A stretch of DNA of 12,445 nucleotides, taken from PALSA-1004 sp947474275. GTDB taxonomy: Bacteria > Pseudomonadota > Gammaproteobacteria > Burkholderiales > SG8-41. Every line of letters starts with the position of its first letter. Within the stretch, counting starts at the first letter, position 1. The translations under genes and the position numbers were made by a program. Positions 1 to 6,339 of this stretch are shown here, piece after piece. The notes beneath the pieces are model-generated. The model ran no database searches. It was not told where the DNA came from and saw only the letters and a program-made list of their open reading frames with translations. The stretch lies in assembly GCA_947474275.1 (NCBI GenBank), contig CANJHY010000146.1, forward strand, positions 1 to 12,445, in the 5' to 3' direction.

Positions 1-618
1 AAGGCGCACATTATCGGCTGCTCGATGGGCGGCTTCGCAACGGTGCATTTTGGCCTGACCTATCCGCGCATGGCGCTGTCGCTGACCGCGATCGGCGTCG
101 GCTTCGGCTCCGATCCCGACAAGCGCGGCCAGTTCCTGCGCGACAACAACGTGATGATCAAACGCTTCCTCGAGCTCGGCACCAAAGCGGCGATCAAGCC
201 CTACCAGGTTGGCCCCTCGCGTGTGCAGTACCAGAACAAGGACCCGCGCGGCTTCGCCGATTTCTGCGCCGAGTTTGCCGAGCATTCGGCGCTGGGCTCG
301 GCCAATACGCTGATTGGCTGCCAGGGCAAGCGCCCGACGATTTACAGCCTGGAGAACAAGCTTCGCAAGCTCAAGGTGCCGCTGCACATGATGAGCGGCG
401 ACGAGGACGACAACTGCCTCGATCCCGGCATCTTCATCAAGCGCGTGTGCCCTTCCGCAACGCTCACCGTGGTCGCGGGGACCGGACACGCAGTGAATCT
501 GGAAGAACCCGCCCTGTTCAATTCCATCATGGCGGAATTTCTGGCGCAGGTCGACAGCGGTCGCTGGAAAGGGCGCGACCCGCGCTCGCTCGGCAAATCG
601 ACGATGGCGAAAAAATAA
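1..618 (+). CDS. Alpha/beta hydrolase, 5' end cut by window
   Basis: Reading frame 1 is open from the first base, so the protein is partial at its N-terminus (205 residues visible). Residues 6-10 of the fragment read GCSMG, a nucleophile elbow (GxSxG) with Ser8 as the predicted nucleophile. A late GDEDD segment (acid candidate Asp136) and GTGHAVNLEEP (His163) complete the catalytic triad in the usual order for the alpha/beta hydrolase fold. The ATG at base 25 lies inside the elbow and cannot be the real start. The missing part would be the oxyanion-hole HG region and first strands. The tail after the last helix ends in a basic stretch, GKSTMAKK. Substrate is unknown; related proteins include esterases, C-C hydrolases and lactonases. 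Its last 85 codons are repeated at 1228-1482. Fold assignment is strong, reaction unassigned. Confidence 0.9.
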   Translation, partial: KAHIIGCSMGGFATVHFGLTYPRMALSLTAIGVGFGSDPDKRGQFLRDNNVMIKRFLELGTKAAIKPYQVGPSRVQYQNKDPRGFADFCAEFAEHSALGSANTLIGCQGKRPTIYSLENKLRKLKVPLHMMSGDEDDNCLDPGIFIKRVCPSATLTVVAGTGHAVNLEEPALFNSIMAEFLAQVDSGRWKGRDPRSLGKSTMAKK

Positions 619-642
619 GTCGCCGCTAACTCCAGGTAGAGC

Positions 643-665
643 CAACGCGCACGAATCGCGCGTTG
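643..665 (+). terminator. Perfect 8-bp stem-loop after the hydrolase gene
   Basis: CAACGCGC at 643-650 and its exact reverse complement GCGCGTTG at 658-665 enclose a 7-base loop, 24 bases after the hydrolase stop and in the gap before the convergent thioesterase gene. The position suits a transcription end for either strand. There is no T-run on either side, so it is not a canonical intrinsic terminator; it may instead be a 3'-end stabilising hairpin. Confidence 0.4.
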
Positions 666-775
666 CTCACCGCGACGTTAACTGGCATACAACACCGTGA
701 TTGGATTGGGGCCTGGCAGGAAATATTTTCGGGAACTGCTGCGGCCGATGCGCGGGCCAGTTTCCGGCGGGCCGC

Positions 776-1162
776 CTAGCCCTCGATCTTGGCTTTGAGT
801 TTCGCCATGTATTTATCGAGGTCGACGATATAGCGGTCATGCTCGGCTTCGCCGATCTGCTCGACGTCGTCGAATACTTTCATCTTGAACGTCACCTTGC
901 GGCGGTCGATTGCCGTGAGTTCGACTTCGCAGCGCACGTTCTTGCCGATGGGCGTCGGTGCCATGTGCCGGATGTTGACCTGCAGACCGACCTGGCCCTG
1001 CCCGGGTTTCAGATGCGGGCCCACCAATTTGTGCGCGGTCATTTCGACGAAGCGCGTCATTCCCGGCGTCGAGAAAACCTTATAGTCGCCGCGCGTGGTG
1101 GCGAGTTCCTCGGTCACTTCCCATGTCATTTCGTCGCGCATGCCGACTTTGAGCGTATCCAT
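776..1162 (-). CDS. FlK-like hot-dog fold thioesterase
   Basis: The 128-residue product matches the fluoroacetyl-CoA thioesterase (FlK)-like family in length and layout. FlK has a Thr42-Glu50-His76 catalytic set; aligning by eye places Thr32, Glu40 and His66 here at equivalent positions (FSTPG, FVEM, RHMAPTP). The HLKPGQG and AEHDRYIVDLDKY segments also resemble FlK. Expected reaction: hydrolysis of a small acyl-CoA to acid and CoA in the cytoplasm. Selectivity for fluoroacetyl-CoA is not implied, because the FlK lid phenylalanines are not evidently kept. ATG at 1160-1162 is preceded by AGGAA (complement of 1168-1172) at 5-base spacing, supporting the start. It lies convergent to the hydrolase and divergent from the hydrolase remnant. 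A protective or detoxifying role is possible but unproven. Confidence 0.85.
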   Translation of the reverse strand: MDTLKVGMRDEMTWEVTEELATTRGDYKVFSTPGMTRFVEMTAHKLVGPHLKPGQGQVGLQVNIRHMAPTPIGKNVRCEVELTAIDRRKVTFKMKVFDDVEQIGEAEHDRYIVDLDKYMAKLKAKIEG

Positions 1163-1183
1163 TGCTGTTCCTGTAAATTAAAA

Positions 1184-1213
1184 ATTATCTCAAAAATATG
1201 AAGCGATAATCAA
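1184..1213 (-). promoter_or_regulatory. Candidate sigma-70 promoter of the thioesterase gene
   Basis: On the minus strand TTGATT (complement of 1208-1213) and GATAAT (complement of 1184-1189) are separated by 18 bases, resembling TTGACA and TATAAT at 4/6 and 5/6. A start site near 1177 would give a roughly 15-base leader containing the AGGAA ribosome site. The area is distinctly AT-rich compared with the surrounding DNA. The -35 box lies about 15 bases from the break where hydrolase homology begins at 1228. Confidence 0.5.
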
Positions 1214-1227
1214 CCGCAGATGAACGC

Positions 1228-1482
1228 CGCAAGCTCAAGGTGCCCCTGCACATGGTCAGCGGCGACAAAGACGACAATTGCCTCGAGCCCGGTATCTTCA
1301 TCAAGCGCGTGTGCCCTCCCGCGACACTGACCGTCTTTGCGGGAACCGGGCACGCGGTCAATCTCGAAGAGCCGGGCCTCTTCAACCAGATCGCTGCGGA
1401 ATTTCTCGCGCAGGTGGACTCCGGCCCCGGGAAGGGCCGCGACCCACGCTCGCTCGGTAAATCGACGATGGCGAAGAAGTGA
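1228..1482 (+). pseudogene. Truncated second copy of the alpha/beta hydrolase 3' end
   Basis: This stretch aligns without gaps to 364-618. By hand I count about 45 differences in 255 bases (82% identity), but only about 10 differences in 84 residues, so most changes are silent. The copy keeps the acid region (GDKDD) and GTGHAVNLEEP, and ends in the same GKSTMAKK tail, but it has no nucleophile elbow and no N-terminal two thirds. The frame is open only back to a TAA at 1207-1209; the sole upstream-side start is a GTG at 1240 with no ribosome site. Homology ends abruptly at 1228 and again at the stop codon. It is a remnant of a once functional paralog rather than a working gene. Expression of an 80-residue fragment cannot be excluded. 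Confidence 0.85.
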
Positions 1483-1629
1483 TCAAAGCCAAATCCTGGC
1501 GGGCAGATATTTTTTCTGATTTTTTTAGACCATTCGATGTTAAATTCCGCGCCGCGCAAACGCCGCCGCTTACGGGCGCTGCCACGATGCCAGCGCGCGC
1601 CCGTTTCACCGTTCTGTTCGCCGCGCAGG

Positions 1630-1635
1630 TATACT
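1630..1635 (+). promoter_or_regulatory. Possible -10 box for the operon
   Basis: TATACT at 1630-1635 matches the -10 consensus at 5/6 and lies about 100 bases before the first operon gene. No good -35 box is found at 16-18 bases; the nearest candidate, TTTCAC at 1604-1609, would need a 20-base spacer. It would depend on an activator or be spurious. Confidence 0.22.
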
Positions 1636-1721
1636 CATTCTGTAATTCCAAACGCGGTCGCACGTTCCGCCGGGGGACTTGTTTCTGCACCAGCACGTCC
1701 ACCCTCGTTTAATTCAAAAAA

Positions 1722-1728
1722 GGGGAGA
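1722..1728 (+). promoter_or_regulatory. Ribosome binding site fixing the start at 1735
   Basis: GGGGAGA lies with its GGAG core seven bases before ATG 1735. This site, plus the signal peptide that follows immediately, decides against the longer in-frame start at 1537. Confidence 0.8.
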
Positions 1729-1734
1729 AATGTA

Positions 1735-2748
1735 ATGTCTGCCAAGTTATCAGCCGGTGGGTCGCTCGCACTGATTGCTCTGTGCATATTCGGCGCAGCA
1801 AGCTCTTTCGCGGAAGTTGCCGAAATCAAGATCGCGCGCCAGTTTGGCATATCATTTCTGCCACTGCATGTGATGCAGGACAAGAAGCTCTTCGAGAAGC
1901 ACGCCAAGGCGGCGGGTCTCGATACGCAGGCAACCTATCTGCAGATCGCGGGGGGTGCTAGCCAGAACGATGCGTTGCTGTCCGGGAGCATCCACATCGC
2001 CGGCGGCGGCATTCCCCCGCTCGCCATTCTGTGGGCGCGCACCAAGGGCACCCCGAACGAAGTCAAGGCGATCGCCGCCAAGAACGCGGCACCGATCATG
2101 CTGCTCACGCGCGAATCGCGGATCAAGTCGATCAGGGATTTCACCGAAAAAGACCGAATCGCGATGCCGGTCGCGCGGATTTCAGGTGGCGCCATTATTC
2201 TGCAGATGGCGAGTCAGAAGGAATTCGGCAAGGGTAACGAGTTCAAGTTCGACAACCTGAGCGTCAGCATGGCAACCCCCGATGCAACGGCGGCCCTGTT
2301 GTCGGGCGGCGGTGAAATCAATAATCATTTTTCGGAACCGCCGTTCCAGTATCAAGCGCTGAAACGACCCGGCATCCAGTCGATACTCAAATCGTATGAC
2401 GCATTGGGCGGGGTGACGACCTACAATCTGGTGTGGACGAGCTCCAAATTTCACGACGAGAACCCGAAAACTTACCGCGTATTTCTCGCGGCGTTCAACG
2501 AAGCCATTCAGGAAATCTACAAAGACCGCAAGGGCGCGGCCGAAAGCTATATCCGCATCACCAAGGAAAAAATTTCAGTCGACGAACTCCTCGAGCTCAT
2601 CAACAATCCCGAGTTCGAGTTCACCATGACGCCGAAGAACATGATGAAAATCGTCAGCTTCATGTCGGAAGTCGGCCATATCAAGGTCAAACCGGAGTCA
2701 TGGAAAGACCTGTTTTTCCCGGAAGTCCACAATCTGCCGGGTAGCTGA
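1735..2748 (+). CDS. ABC transporter substrate-binding protein 1, NMT1/SsuA-like
   Basis: A 337-residue periplasmic binding protein. Residues 1-26 form a signal peptide: a short Lys-containing start, a hydrophobic core (SLALIALCIFGAA), and a likely cut after SSFA. The mature protein begins with a beta strand (EIKIAR) followed by FGISFLPLHVMQDKKLFEKHA, the first-strand and helix pattern of nitrate/sulfonate/taurine/thiamine-precursor binding proteins, then LLSGSIHIAGGG at the usual ligand-loop position. It should bind substrate in the periplasm and deliver it to the permease encoded downstream. Order binding protein-ATPase-permease is that of tau/ssu operons. Ligand is unknown; family members bind alkanesulfonates, nitrate, pyrimidine precursors, phthalates and other small aromatics. 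It is only distantly related to the second binding protein at 4403. Start chosen by ribosome site and signal peptide. Confidence 0.88.
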   Translation: MSAKLSAGGSLALIALCIFGAASSFAEVAEIKIARQFGISFLPLHVMQDKKLFEKHAKAAGLDTQATYLQIAGGASQNDALLSGSIHIAGGGIPPLAILWARTKGTPNEVKAIAAKNAAPIMLLTRESRIKSIRDFTEKDRIAMPVARISGGAIILQMASQKEFGKGNEFKFDNLSVSMATPDATAALLSGGGEINNHFSEPPFQYQALKRPGIQSILKSYDALGGVTTYNLVWTSSKFHDENPKTYRVFLAAFNEAIQEIYKDRKGAAESYIRITKEKISVDELLELINNPEFEFTMTPKNMMKIVSFMSEVGHIKVKPESWKDLFFPEVHNLPGS

Positions 2749-2761
2749 CGCGCTTCCGATA

Positions 2762-3556
2762 GTGAACACCTCGGCCGTCACCGTGCCGGCGTCCAGCGTC
2801 GACGTCCGCGCACTCTCGGTGACTTACGGTGCGCACGCTGCATTGTCCAAAGTCACTCTTGAGGTACGGGCCGGCGAATTTATTTGTTTGCTCGGACCTT
2901 CGGGTTGCGGCAAGACCACCTTGCTCAATACGATCGCGGGTTTTGTCCGCGCTTCGGCAGGCGAGGTGCTGGTCGACGGAAAGGCCGTGACGGGGCCTGG
3001 CGCTGACCGCGGCATGGTGTTTCAGGAATACGCATTGTTCCCGTGGTTTACCGTCGAGCAGAACGTTCAGTACGGCCCGCGGCTGCGCGGCGTTAACAAT
3101 ACTGCGCTGCAGGAGATTTCTGATCGCTATCTCAAGCTCGTACATCTAGAAGAAACCCGGCACCGTTACGCCAGCCAATTGTCCGGCGGGCAGCGCCAGC
3201 GCGTGGCGATTGCCCGTGCACTGGCCAATCAGCCGAAAATTCTGCTCATGGACGAGCCGTTCGGCGCGCTGGACGCGATGACGCGCGAGTCGTTGCAGGA
3301 GGAGTTGCTGCGGATCTGGGAGGCGGAGCGCCGCACCTGCCTGTTTGTCACGCACAGCATCGGCGAGGCGGTTTTCCTGGCCGATACCATCGTCGTCATG
3401 CAGGCGCATCCCGGCCGCATTCAGGTCGTGCTCGAAAATACGCTCGCGCGTCCGCGCGAACGCACTTCCGACGCCTACTTCGCGATGTACCGAAAAGTCG
3501 ATGGGTATTTGCGTGCCGCTCACCGCCCGGCCTCTGAAGCCCCGCCTGCCGCATGA
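2762..3556 (+). CDS. ABC transporter ATP-binding protein, SsuB/TauB/NrtD type
   Basis: The 264-residue product has every ATPase element: Walker A GPSGCGKTT (residues 45-53), Q-loop Gln88 in VFQEYALFPW, signature LSGGQ (140-144), Walker B ILLMDEP (160-166, Asp164, Glu165) and H-loop His198 in FVTHS. EYALFPW after the Q-loop and the D-loop region FGALDAMTR are typical of the nitrate/sulfonate/taurine import family. It energises import through the permease at 3553 by ATP hydrolysis at the cytoplasmic face. The start is a GTG with no clear ribosome site, 13 bases after the upstream stop, so it may be translationally coupled; GTG 2783 is an alternative start still ahead of the domain. Its stop overlaps the permease start (ATGA). 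Confidence 0.95.
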   Translation: MNTSAVTVPASSVDVRALSVTYGAHAALSKVTLEVRAGEFICLLGPSGCGKTTLLNTIAGFVRASAGEVLVDGKAVTGPGADRGMVFQEYALFPWFTVEQNVQYGPRLRGVNNTALQEISDRYLKLVHLEETRHRYASQLSGGQRQRVAIARALANQPKILLMDEPFGALDAMTRESLQEELLRIWEAERRTCLFVTHSIGEAVFLADTIVVMQAHPGRIQVVLENTLARPRERTSDAYFAMYRKVDGYLRAAHRPASEAPPAA

Positions 3557-4365
3557 GCTCCCCGCTGAGCGAAGGACCACGCCCAACCGACGCGCTCGGC
3601 ACGCCACTGCTTACGCGCCGCCAGCGCATGCTCCTCGCGTTTGCCTCCCTTCTGGTCACGCTGACTCTCTGGTGGCTGGCCAGCGCCAGCGGCTGGGTCG
3701 ATAAAATCCTGCTGCCGTCGCCGCGCGACGTTGTGGCGGCATTGCAGTCGTCCATTGGGGACGGCAGTCTGCTCAAAAACGTCATCGCGAGCCTGCGGCG
3801 TGTCCTCGAAGGATTCGCGGTTGCGTTTGTCGTCGCAGTACCACTCGGCATCGCGATGGGCGTCTCGCGCATCGTTTACGGACTCGCCGACCCGTTGCTG
3901 GAGTTGCTGCGCCCCATTCCACCGATCGCGGTCATTCCGCTGGCCATACTCTGGTTCGGAATCGATGAATTGTCCAAGGTCTTTATCATCGCCTACGGCG
4001 CATTTTTCCCGATTTTGGTGAACACGCTGGCGGGCTTCCGGGAGGTCGACCGCGTGCAGGTACGCGCCGCGCAGGCGCTGGGCGCCAATCGTATGCATGT
4101 TTTCAGGGATGTCGTGCTGCGCTCGGCGTTTCCGTTCATGATCGTCGGCGCGCGGCTGGGGATGAGCATGGCGTTCATCGTGCTCGTCGCGGCGGAGTTG
4201 ATCGCTTCAAGCGCGGGGCTCGGTTTCATGATCAGCGACGCCCGCTACAACTTTCGCACTGACCAGATTTTTCTCGGCATGGCTTGTATTGGCGCGCTCG
4301 GTTTCGCGCTCAATGCGCTGCTGCTGAGGGTAGAGCGTTCTCTGCTGAAATGGAAAACGAATTGA
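3553..4365 (+). CDS. ABC transporter permease, SsuC/TauC type
   Basis: A 270-residue inner-membrane protein of the BPD_transp_1 family. Hydrophobic segments appear near residues 24-44, 92-110, 130-150, 195-215 and 235-257, fitting about six helices with an N-terminal one. The coupling loop that contacts the ATPase (EAA motif) starts at AAQALGA, residues 172-178, and continues through the conserved late Gly and VGARLG. LRPIPPIAVIPLAILWFG is a hallmark of the nitrate/sulfonate/taurine permease group. A single permease gene is present, so a homodimer is expected. It starts inside the ATPase stop codon (ATGA, 3553-3556), showing translational coupling. Confidence 0.95.
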   Translation: MSSPLSEGPRPTDALGTPLLTRRQRMLLAFASLLVTLTLWWLASASGWVDKILLPSPRDVVAALQSSIGDGSLLKNVIASLRRVLEGFAVAFVVAVPLGIAMGVSRIVYGLADPLLELLRPIPPIAVIPLAILWFGIDELSKVFIIAYGAFFPILVNTLAGFREVDRVQVRAAQALGANRMHVFRDVVLRSAFPFMIVGARLGMSMAFIVLVAAELIASSAGLGFMISDARYNFRTDQIFLGMACIGALGFALNALLLRVERSLLKWKTN

Positions 4366-4392
4366 AACGCAAGCCTGTTTCATCATAACTAT

Positions 4393-4397
4393 GGAGG
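4393..4397 (+). promoter_or_regulatory. Ribosome binding site fixing the start at 4403
   Basis: GGAGG lies five bases before ATG 4403. An ATG at 4391 is in the same frame, but it overlaps this site and has no site of its own, so 4403 is the start. Confidence 0.8.
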
Positions 4398-4402
4398 TCG
4401 TC

Positions 4403-5449
4403 ATGAACAGCATCAATCGCCGCACCGCAAGCCCTGCAACAGCGCGTTCGGCCCGGAGTTTTCGCACGGGCTGCGCGGTGTCATTGCTGGCCCTGAGCGC
4501 ATTGCTTCCGCTGCCGGGCGCGGCGCAAACAGCCGTCACCATCGGCGCCGGCAAGGATCCCAATCTTGCGGCGCAGATCGTCATTGCGCGCGACAAAGGG
4601 TTTTTCAAGGAAGCCGGGTTAGACGCCGAAGTGAAGTTTTTCCCGTCGGCCGGCGATCTGATGACGGCAGTGGTGGGCGGCAGCGTGCCGATCGGCTCCT
4701 CCGGCGCGACGCCAACGACGACACTGCGCTCGCGGCCGTTTCCGATCAGGATACTGTCGCAGATCTCGGATATCTCCGGCGCGCAGCAGATCATCGTCAA
4801 GCAGAGCCTAAAAAGCCTCGATGAGCTGCACGGCAAGAAAATCGCCATCATGCGCGGCACCGCGTCCGAGTCGCTCTTCAATTCGTTCGTCAAGGCCTAT
4901 GGCTTCGACGCGAGCAAGGTGGAACTCGTGAACATGGCGCCGGCCGAAATGCTGGCGAGCTTCTCGCGCGGCACCGTCGACGCGATCTCGGTGTGGGAGC
5001 CCAACACCACGCGCGCGCGCAGGATCGCCAACGGCAAGCTGCTCGTAAGCGGAACCAAATCCATGATTCCGGGCAAGGAAGGCGAGCGGCGTATTTACGG
5101 CGACCATAGCGTGCTGTTCGCGACCGACGCCTTTATCAAGGAACAGCCCAATACCGTGAAGGCGGTAATCGCCGCGCTGCTCAAGGCCAATGAATTCATC
5201 AGCAGCAACAAAAGCGAAGCCACCCAGATTCTGGCCAAGGAATTCGGTCTCGAGCCTGCGGAGATGGCCGACGTGATGGCGTCCAACAATTACACGCTCG
5301 CGATCAACGACGAGATGGTGCGGGATCTTGACCAGGTGGCCGACTTTCTATTCGGCCTGAAACGCATTCAATCCCAGCCCAAAGCACGCGAGTGGATCGA
5401 GCCCGATCTGCTGCGGGCGGTGCGTCCGCAGCTGGTGCAAATCAAGTAA
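4403..5449 (+). CDS. ABC transporter substrate-binding protein 2, NMT1/THI5-like
   Basis: A 348-residue periplasmic protein. A long basic n-region (Arg6, Arg7, Arg15, Arg18, Arg21) precedes the hydrophobic stretch CAVSLLALSALLPL and a likely cut near PGAAQ (residues 38-42). The mature part has AAQIVIARDKGFFKEAGLD, the classic first helix of NMT1-type binding proteins, then LMTAVVGGSVPIGSSG and later SRGTVDAISVWEPNT, the second-lobe ligand region. Its sequence differs strongly from the protein at 1735, so it is not a recent duplicate: the operon carries two different ligand-binding partners for one ATPase-permease pair. They may recognise two related compounds, or this one may serve as a sensor or scavenger. 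Ligand unknown. Confidence 0.9.
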   Translation: MNSINRRTASPATARSARSFRTGCAVSLLALSALLPLPGAAQTAVTIGAGKDPNLAAQIVIARDKGFFKEAGLDAEVKFFPSAGDLMTAVVGGSVPIGSSGATPTTTLRSRPFPIRILSQISDISGAQQIIVKQSLKSLDELHGKKIAIMRGTASESLFNSFVKAYGFDASKVELVNMAPAEMLASFSRGTVDAISVWEPNTTRARRIANGKLLVSGTKSMIPGKEGERRIYGDHSVLFATDAFIKEQPNTVKAVIAALLKANEFISSNKSEATQILAKEFGLEPAEMADVMASNNYTLAINDEMVRDLDQVADFLFGLKRIQSQPKAREWIEPDLLRAVRPQLVQIK

Positions 5450-5463
5450 TCCCGCGCCGCGCC

Positions 5464-5483
5464 GCTGCCCGCGAATGGGTGGC
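5464..5483 (+). other. Stem-loop between binding protein 2 and the small-gene pair
   Basis: GCTGCCC (5464-5470) pairs with GGGTGGC (5477-5483) around a 6-base loop, using two G-U wobbles in RNA. No T-run follows, so it is more like an intercistronic hairpin that could protect the upstream message or lower read-through than a full terminator. Confidence 0.3.
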
Positions 5484-5503
5484 CGCGCCGCGCGCACCCG
5501 GCA

Positions 5504-5971
5504 ATGAAAATAGCTTCCCATCTTGAAAAGTTTGAACGTCTTGACGCCGTCAGGCGGCGACTCGATCCCGCAACCGACCGCGAGCTCTGGATCTGGACTG
5601 CGATGAATGCATGCACGCATCTGCTCAACGCCGCGCTGCACCATTGCGGCGCCACTGACGAGACCGACTCTTTTCATTCGCAGGTCGAAGGCCGCTACGC
5701 GGTGCCGGACCGCGTTACCGGCGCGCTCAGCGACTCGCAGCATCGCCCGGGCGACATAATGCACGTCGGCCAGCCGGCCGTCGGTCGGCCCATTCCTCCC
5801 GCCGTTGAGCGCGCGTGCGCGGCCTTGAAACTGATTGAAAATCTGCGCGAGCCGTATGTGCGCGGCAATCAGGTCATCCCGGACGATGCCGCGGCGTGCT
5901 GGGAGCTTGCTTATGCGCAATGCGTCACCCACCTTTTCACGGCGCTCCCGCCGGCGGCAAGCACCCGGTGA
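5504..5971 (+). CDS. Small helical protein of unknown function, paralog A
   Basis: I do not recognise this 155-residue protein. It looks soluble and mainly alpha-helical, with no signal peptide or membrane segment. It aligns with the next gene product across nearly its whole length: both begin (M/V)KI..H (His6), then TH..N..LH (His39, Asn42, His46 here), a His at 58, and LR.PYVRG (114-121) followed by an Ala-rich helix. Relative to its partner it carries an extra stretch of about 27 residues near 65-98, rich in Pro, Gly and His (His80, His87). The layout is loosely like HEPN-fold proteins, but no catalytic RxxxxH motif is evident. The start has no good ribosome site; it is chosen because homology to the paralog begins exactly there. 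The stop overlaps the next start. Confidence 0.75.
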   Translation: MKIASHLEKFERLDAVRRRLDPATDRELWIWTAMNACTHLLNAALHHCGATDETDSFHSQVEGRYAVPDRVTGALSDSQHRPGDIMHVGQPAVGRPIPPAVERACAALKLIENLREPYVRGNQVIPDDAAACWELAYAQCVTHLFTALPPAASTR

Positions 5972-6339
5972 AAATTGAAGATCACCGCGCGAAAGCGCAC
6001 AGCATCGAGCGGTCGCTTGCGCAGTGTACCGCCGCGGATTTTGAGACCGTGATTGAAGCGGCCATGCTGGCCGGTACGCATTGGTTCAATATCCTGCTGC
6101 ATCGAACGAATGTGATGCCCTGTGACCGCGATGCAATGCACGCCGAATTTCTGTCTCCTGAGATGCGGCGTAAAGTGCAGGCAGTGGCGCCTCGTGCCTT
6201 GCACGCGCTGGATGAAATTGAGCGCCTGCGCACTCCCTATGTACGGGGAGACATGCCGGACGGAGAGCGCGCGGCAACACACGCGCTCGCATGCCTTGCT
6301 CGACTCAAAGAGCAGGCCCTCACGCCGGAGTGCCCGTAA
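5968..6339 (+). CDS. Small helical protein of unknown function, paralog B
   Basis: A 123-residue product read from GTG 5968, which overlaps the previous stop as GTGA. A longer in-frame start at 5896 would extend deep into paralog A and loses the paralog match, so GTG is preferred. Shared with paralog A: KI..H (His6), TH..N..LH (His38, Asn41, His45), His58, and LR.PYVRG (87-94), then a helix ending ALACLARL. It is shorter and lacks the Pro/Gly/His insertion. Adjacent overlapping paralogs that are produced together often form a heterodimer, so a two-subunit complex is a reasonable inference. Conserved His residues could bind a metal or ligand. The next gene starts immediately after the stop (TAA-ATG), tying the pair to the FAD enzyme. 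Function unknown. Confidence 0.75.
   Translation: MKIEDHRAKAHSIERSLAQCTAADFETVIEAAMLAGTHWFNILLHRTNVMPCDRDAMHAEFLSPEMRRKVQAVAPRALHALDEIERLRTPYVRGDMPDGERAATHALACLARLKEQALTPECP

Larger units (their letters stand above)
1483..1734. other. Leader region before the transport operon, no gene
   Basis: No credible gene is seen here. The first 60 bases hold two T-runs (1510-1515 and 1520-1526) behind weak 4-bp stems (GCCA/TGGC at 1488-1500; CAGA/TCTG at 1504-1518), which could end read-through from the hydrolase remnant, although the stems are poor. The rest is GC-rich. The downstream gene's frame is open back to 1537, but the translation is low-complexity and rich in Arg, Pro and Ala, and does not look like protein. 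The operon promoter should lie in this interval. Confidence 0.5.

Noticed and set aside
741..775. GCGGCC/GGCCGC inverted pair downstream of the thioesterase
   Set aside because: Six-base stem with a 23-base loop in GC-rich DNA; expected by chance and without a T-run.
701..1201. Long plus-strand ORF antisense to the thioesterase
   Set aside because: It mirrors the thioesterase codons; the minus strand encodes a recognisable family with catalytic residues.
1488..1526. Possible intrinsic terminator after the hydrolase remnant
   Set aside because: T-runs are present but the stems are only 4 bp; too weak to call separately.
1620..1690. Possible dispersed repeat element in the operon leader
   Set aside because: A fragment loosely resembles intergenic repeats that translate as VIPNAV-like strings, but there is no second copy in the window and no clear inverted repeat.
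1537..1734. In-frame 66-codon N-terminal extension of binding protein 1
   Set aside because: Translation is Arg/Pro/Ala-rich and unlike protein; a strong ribosome site and a signal peptide begin at 1735.
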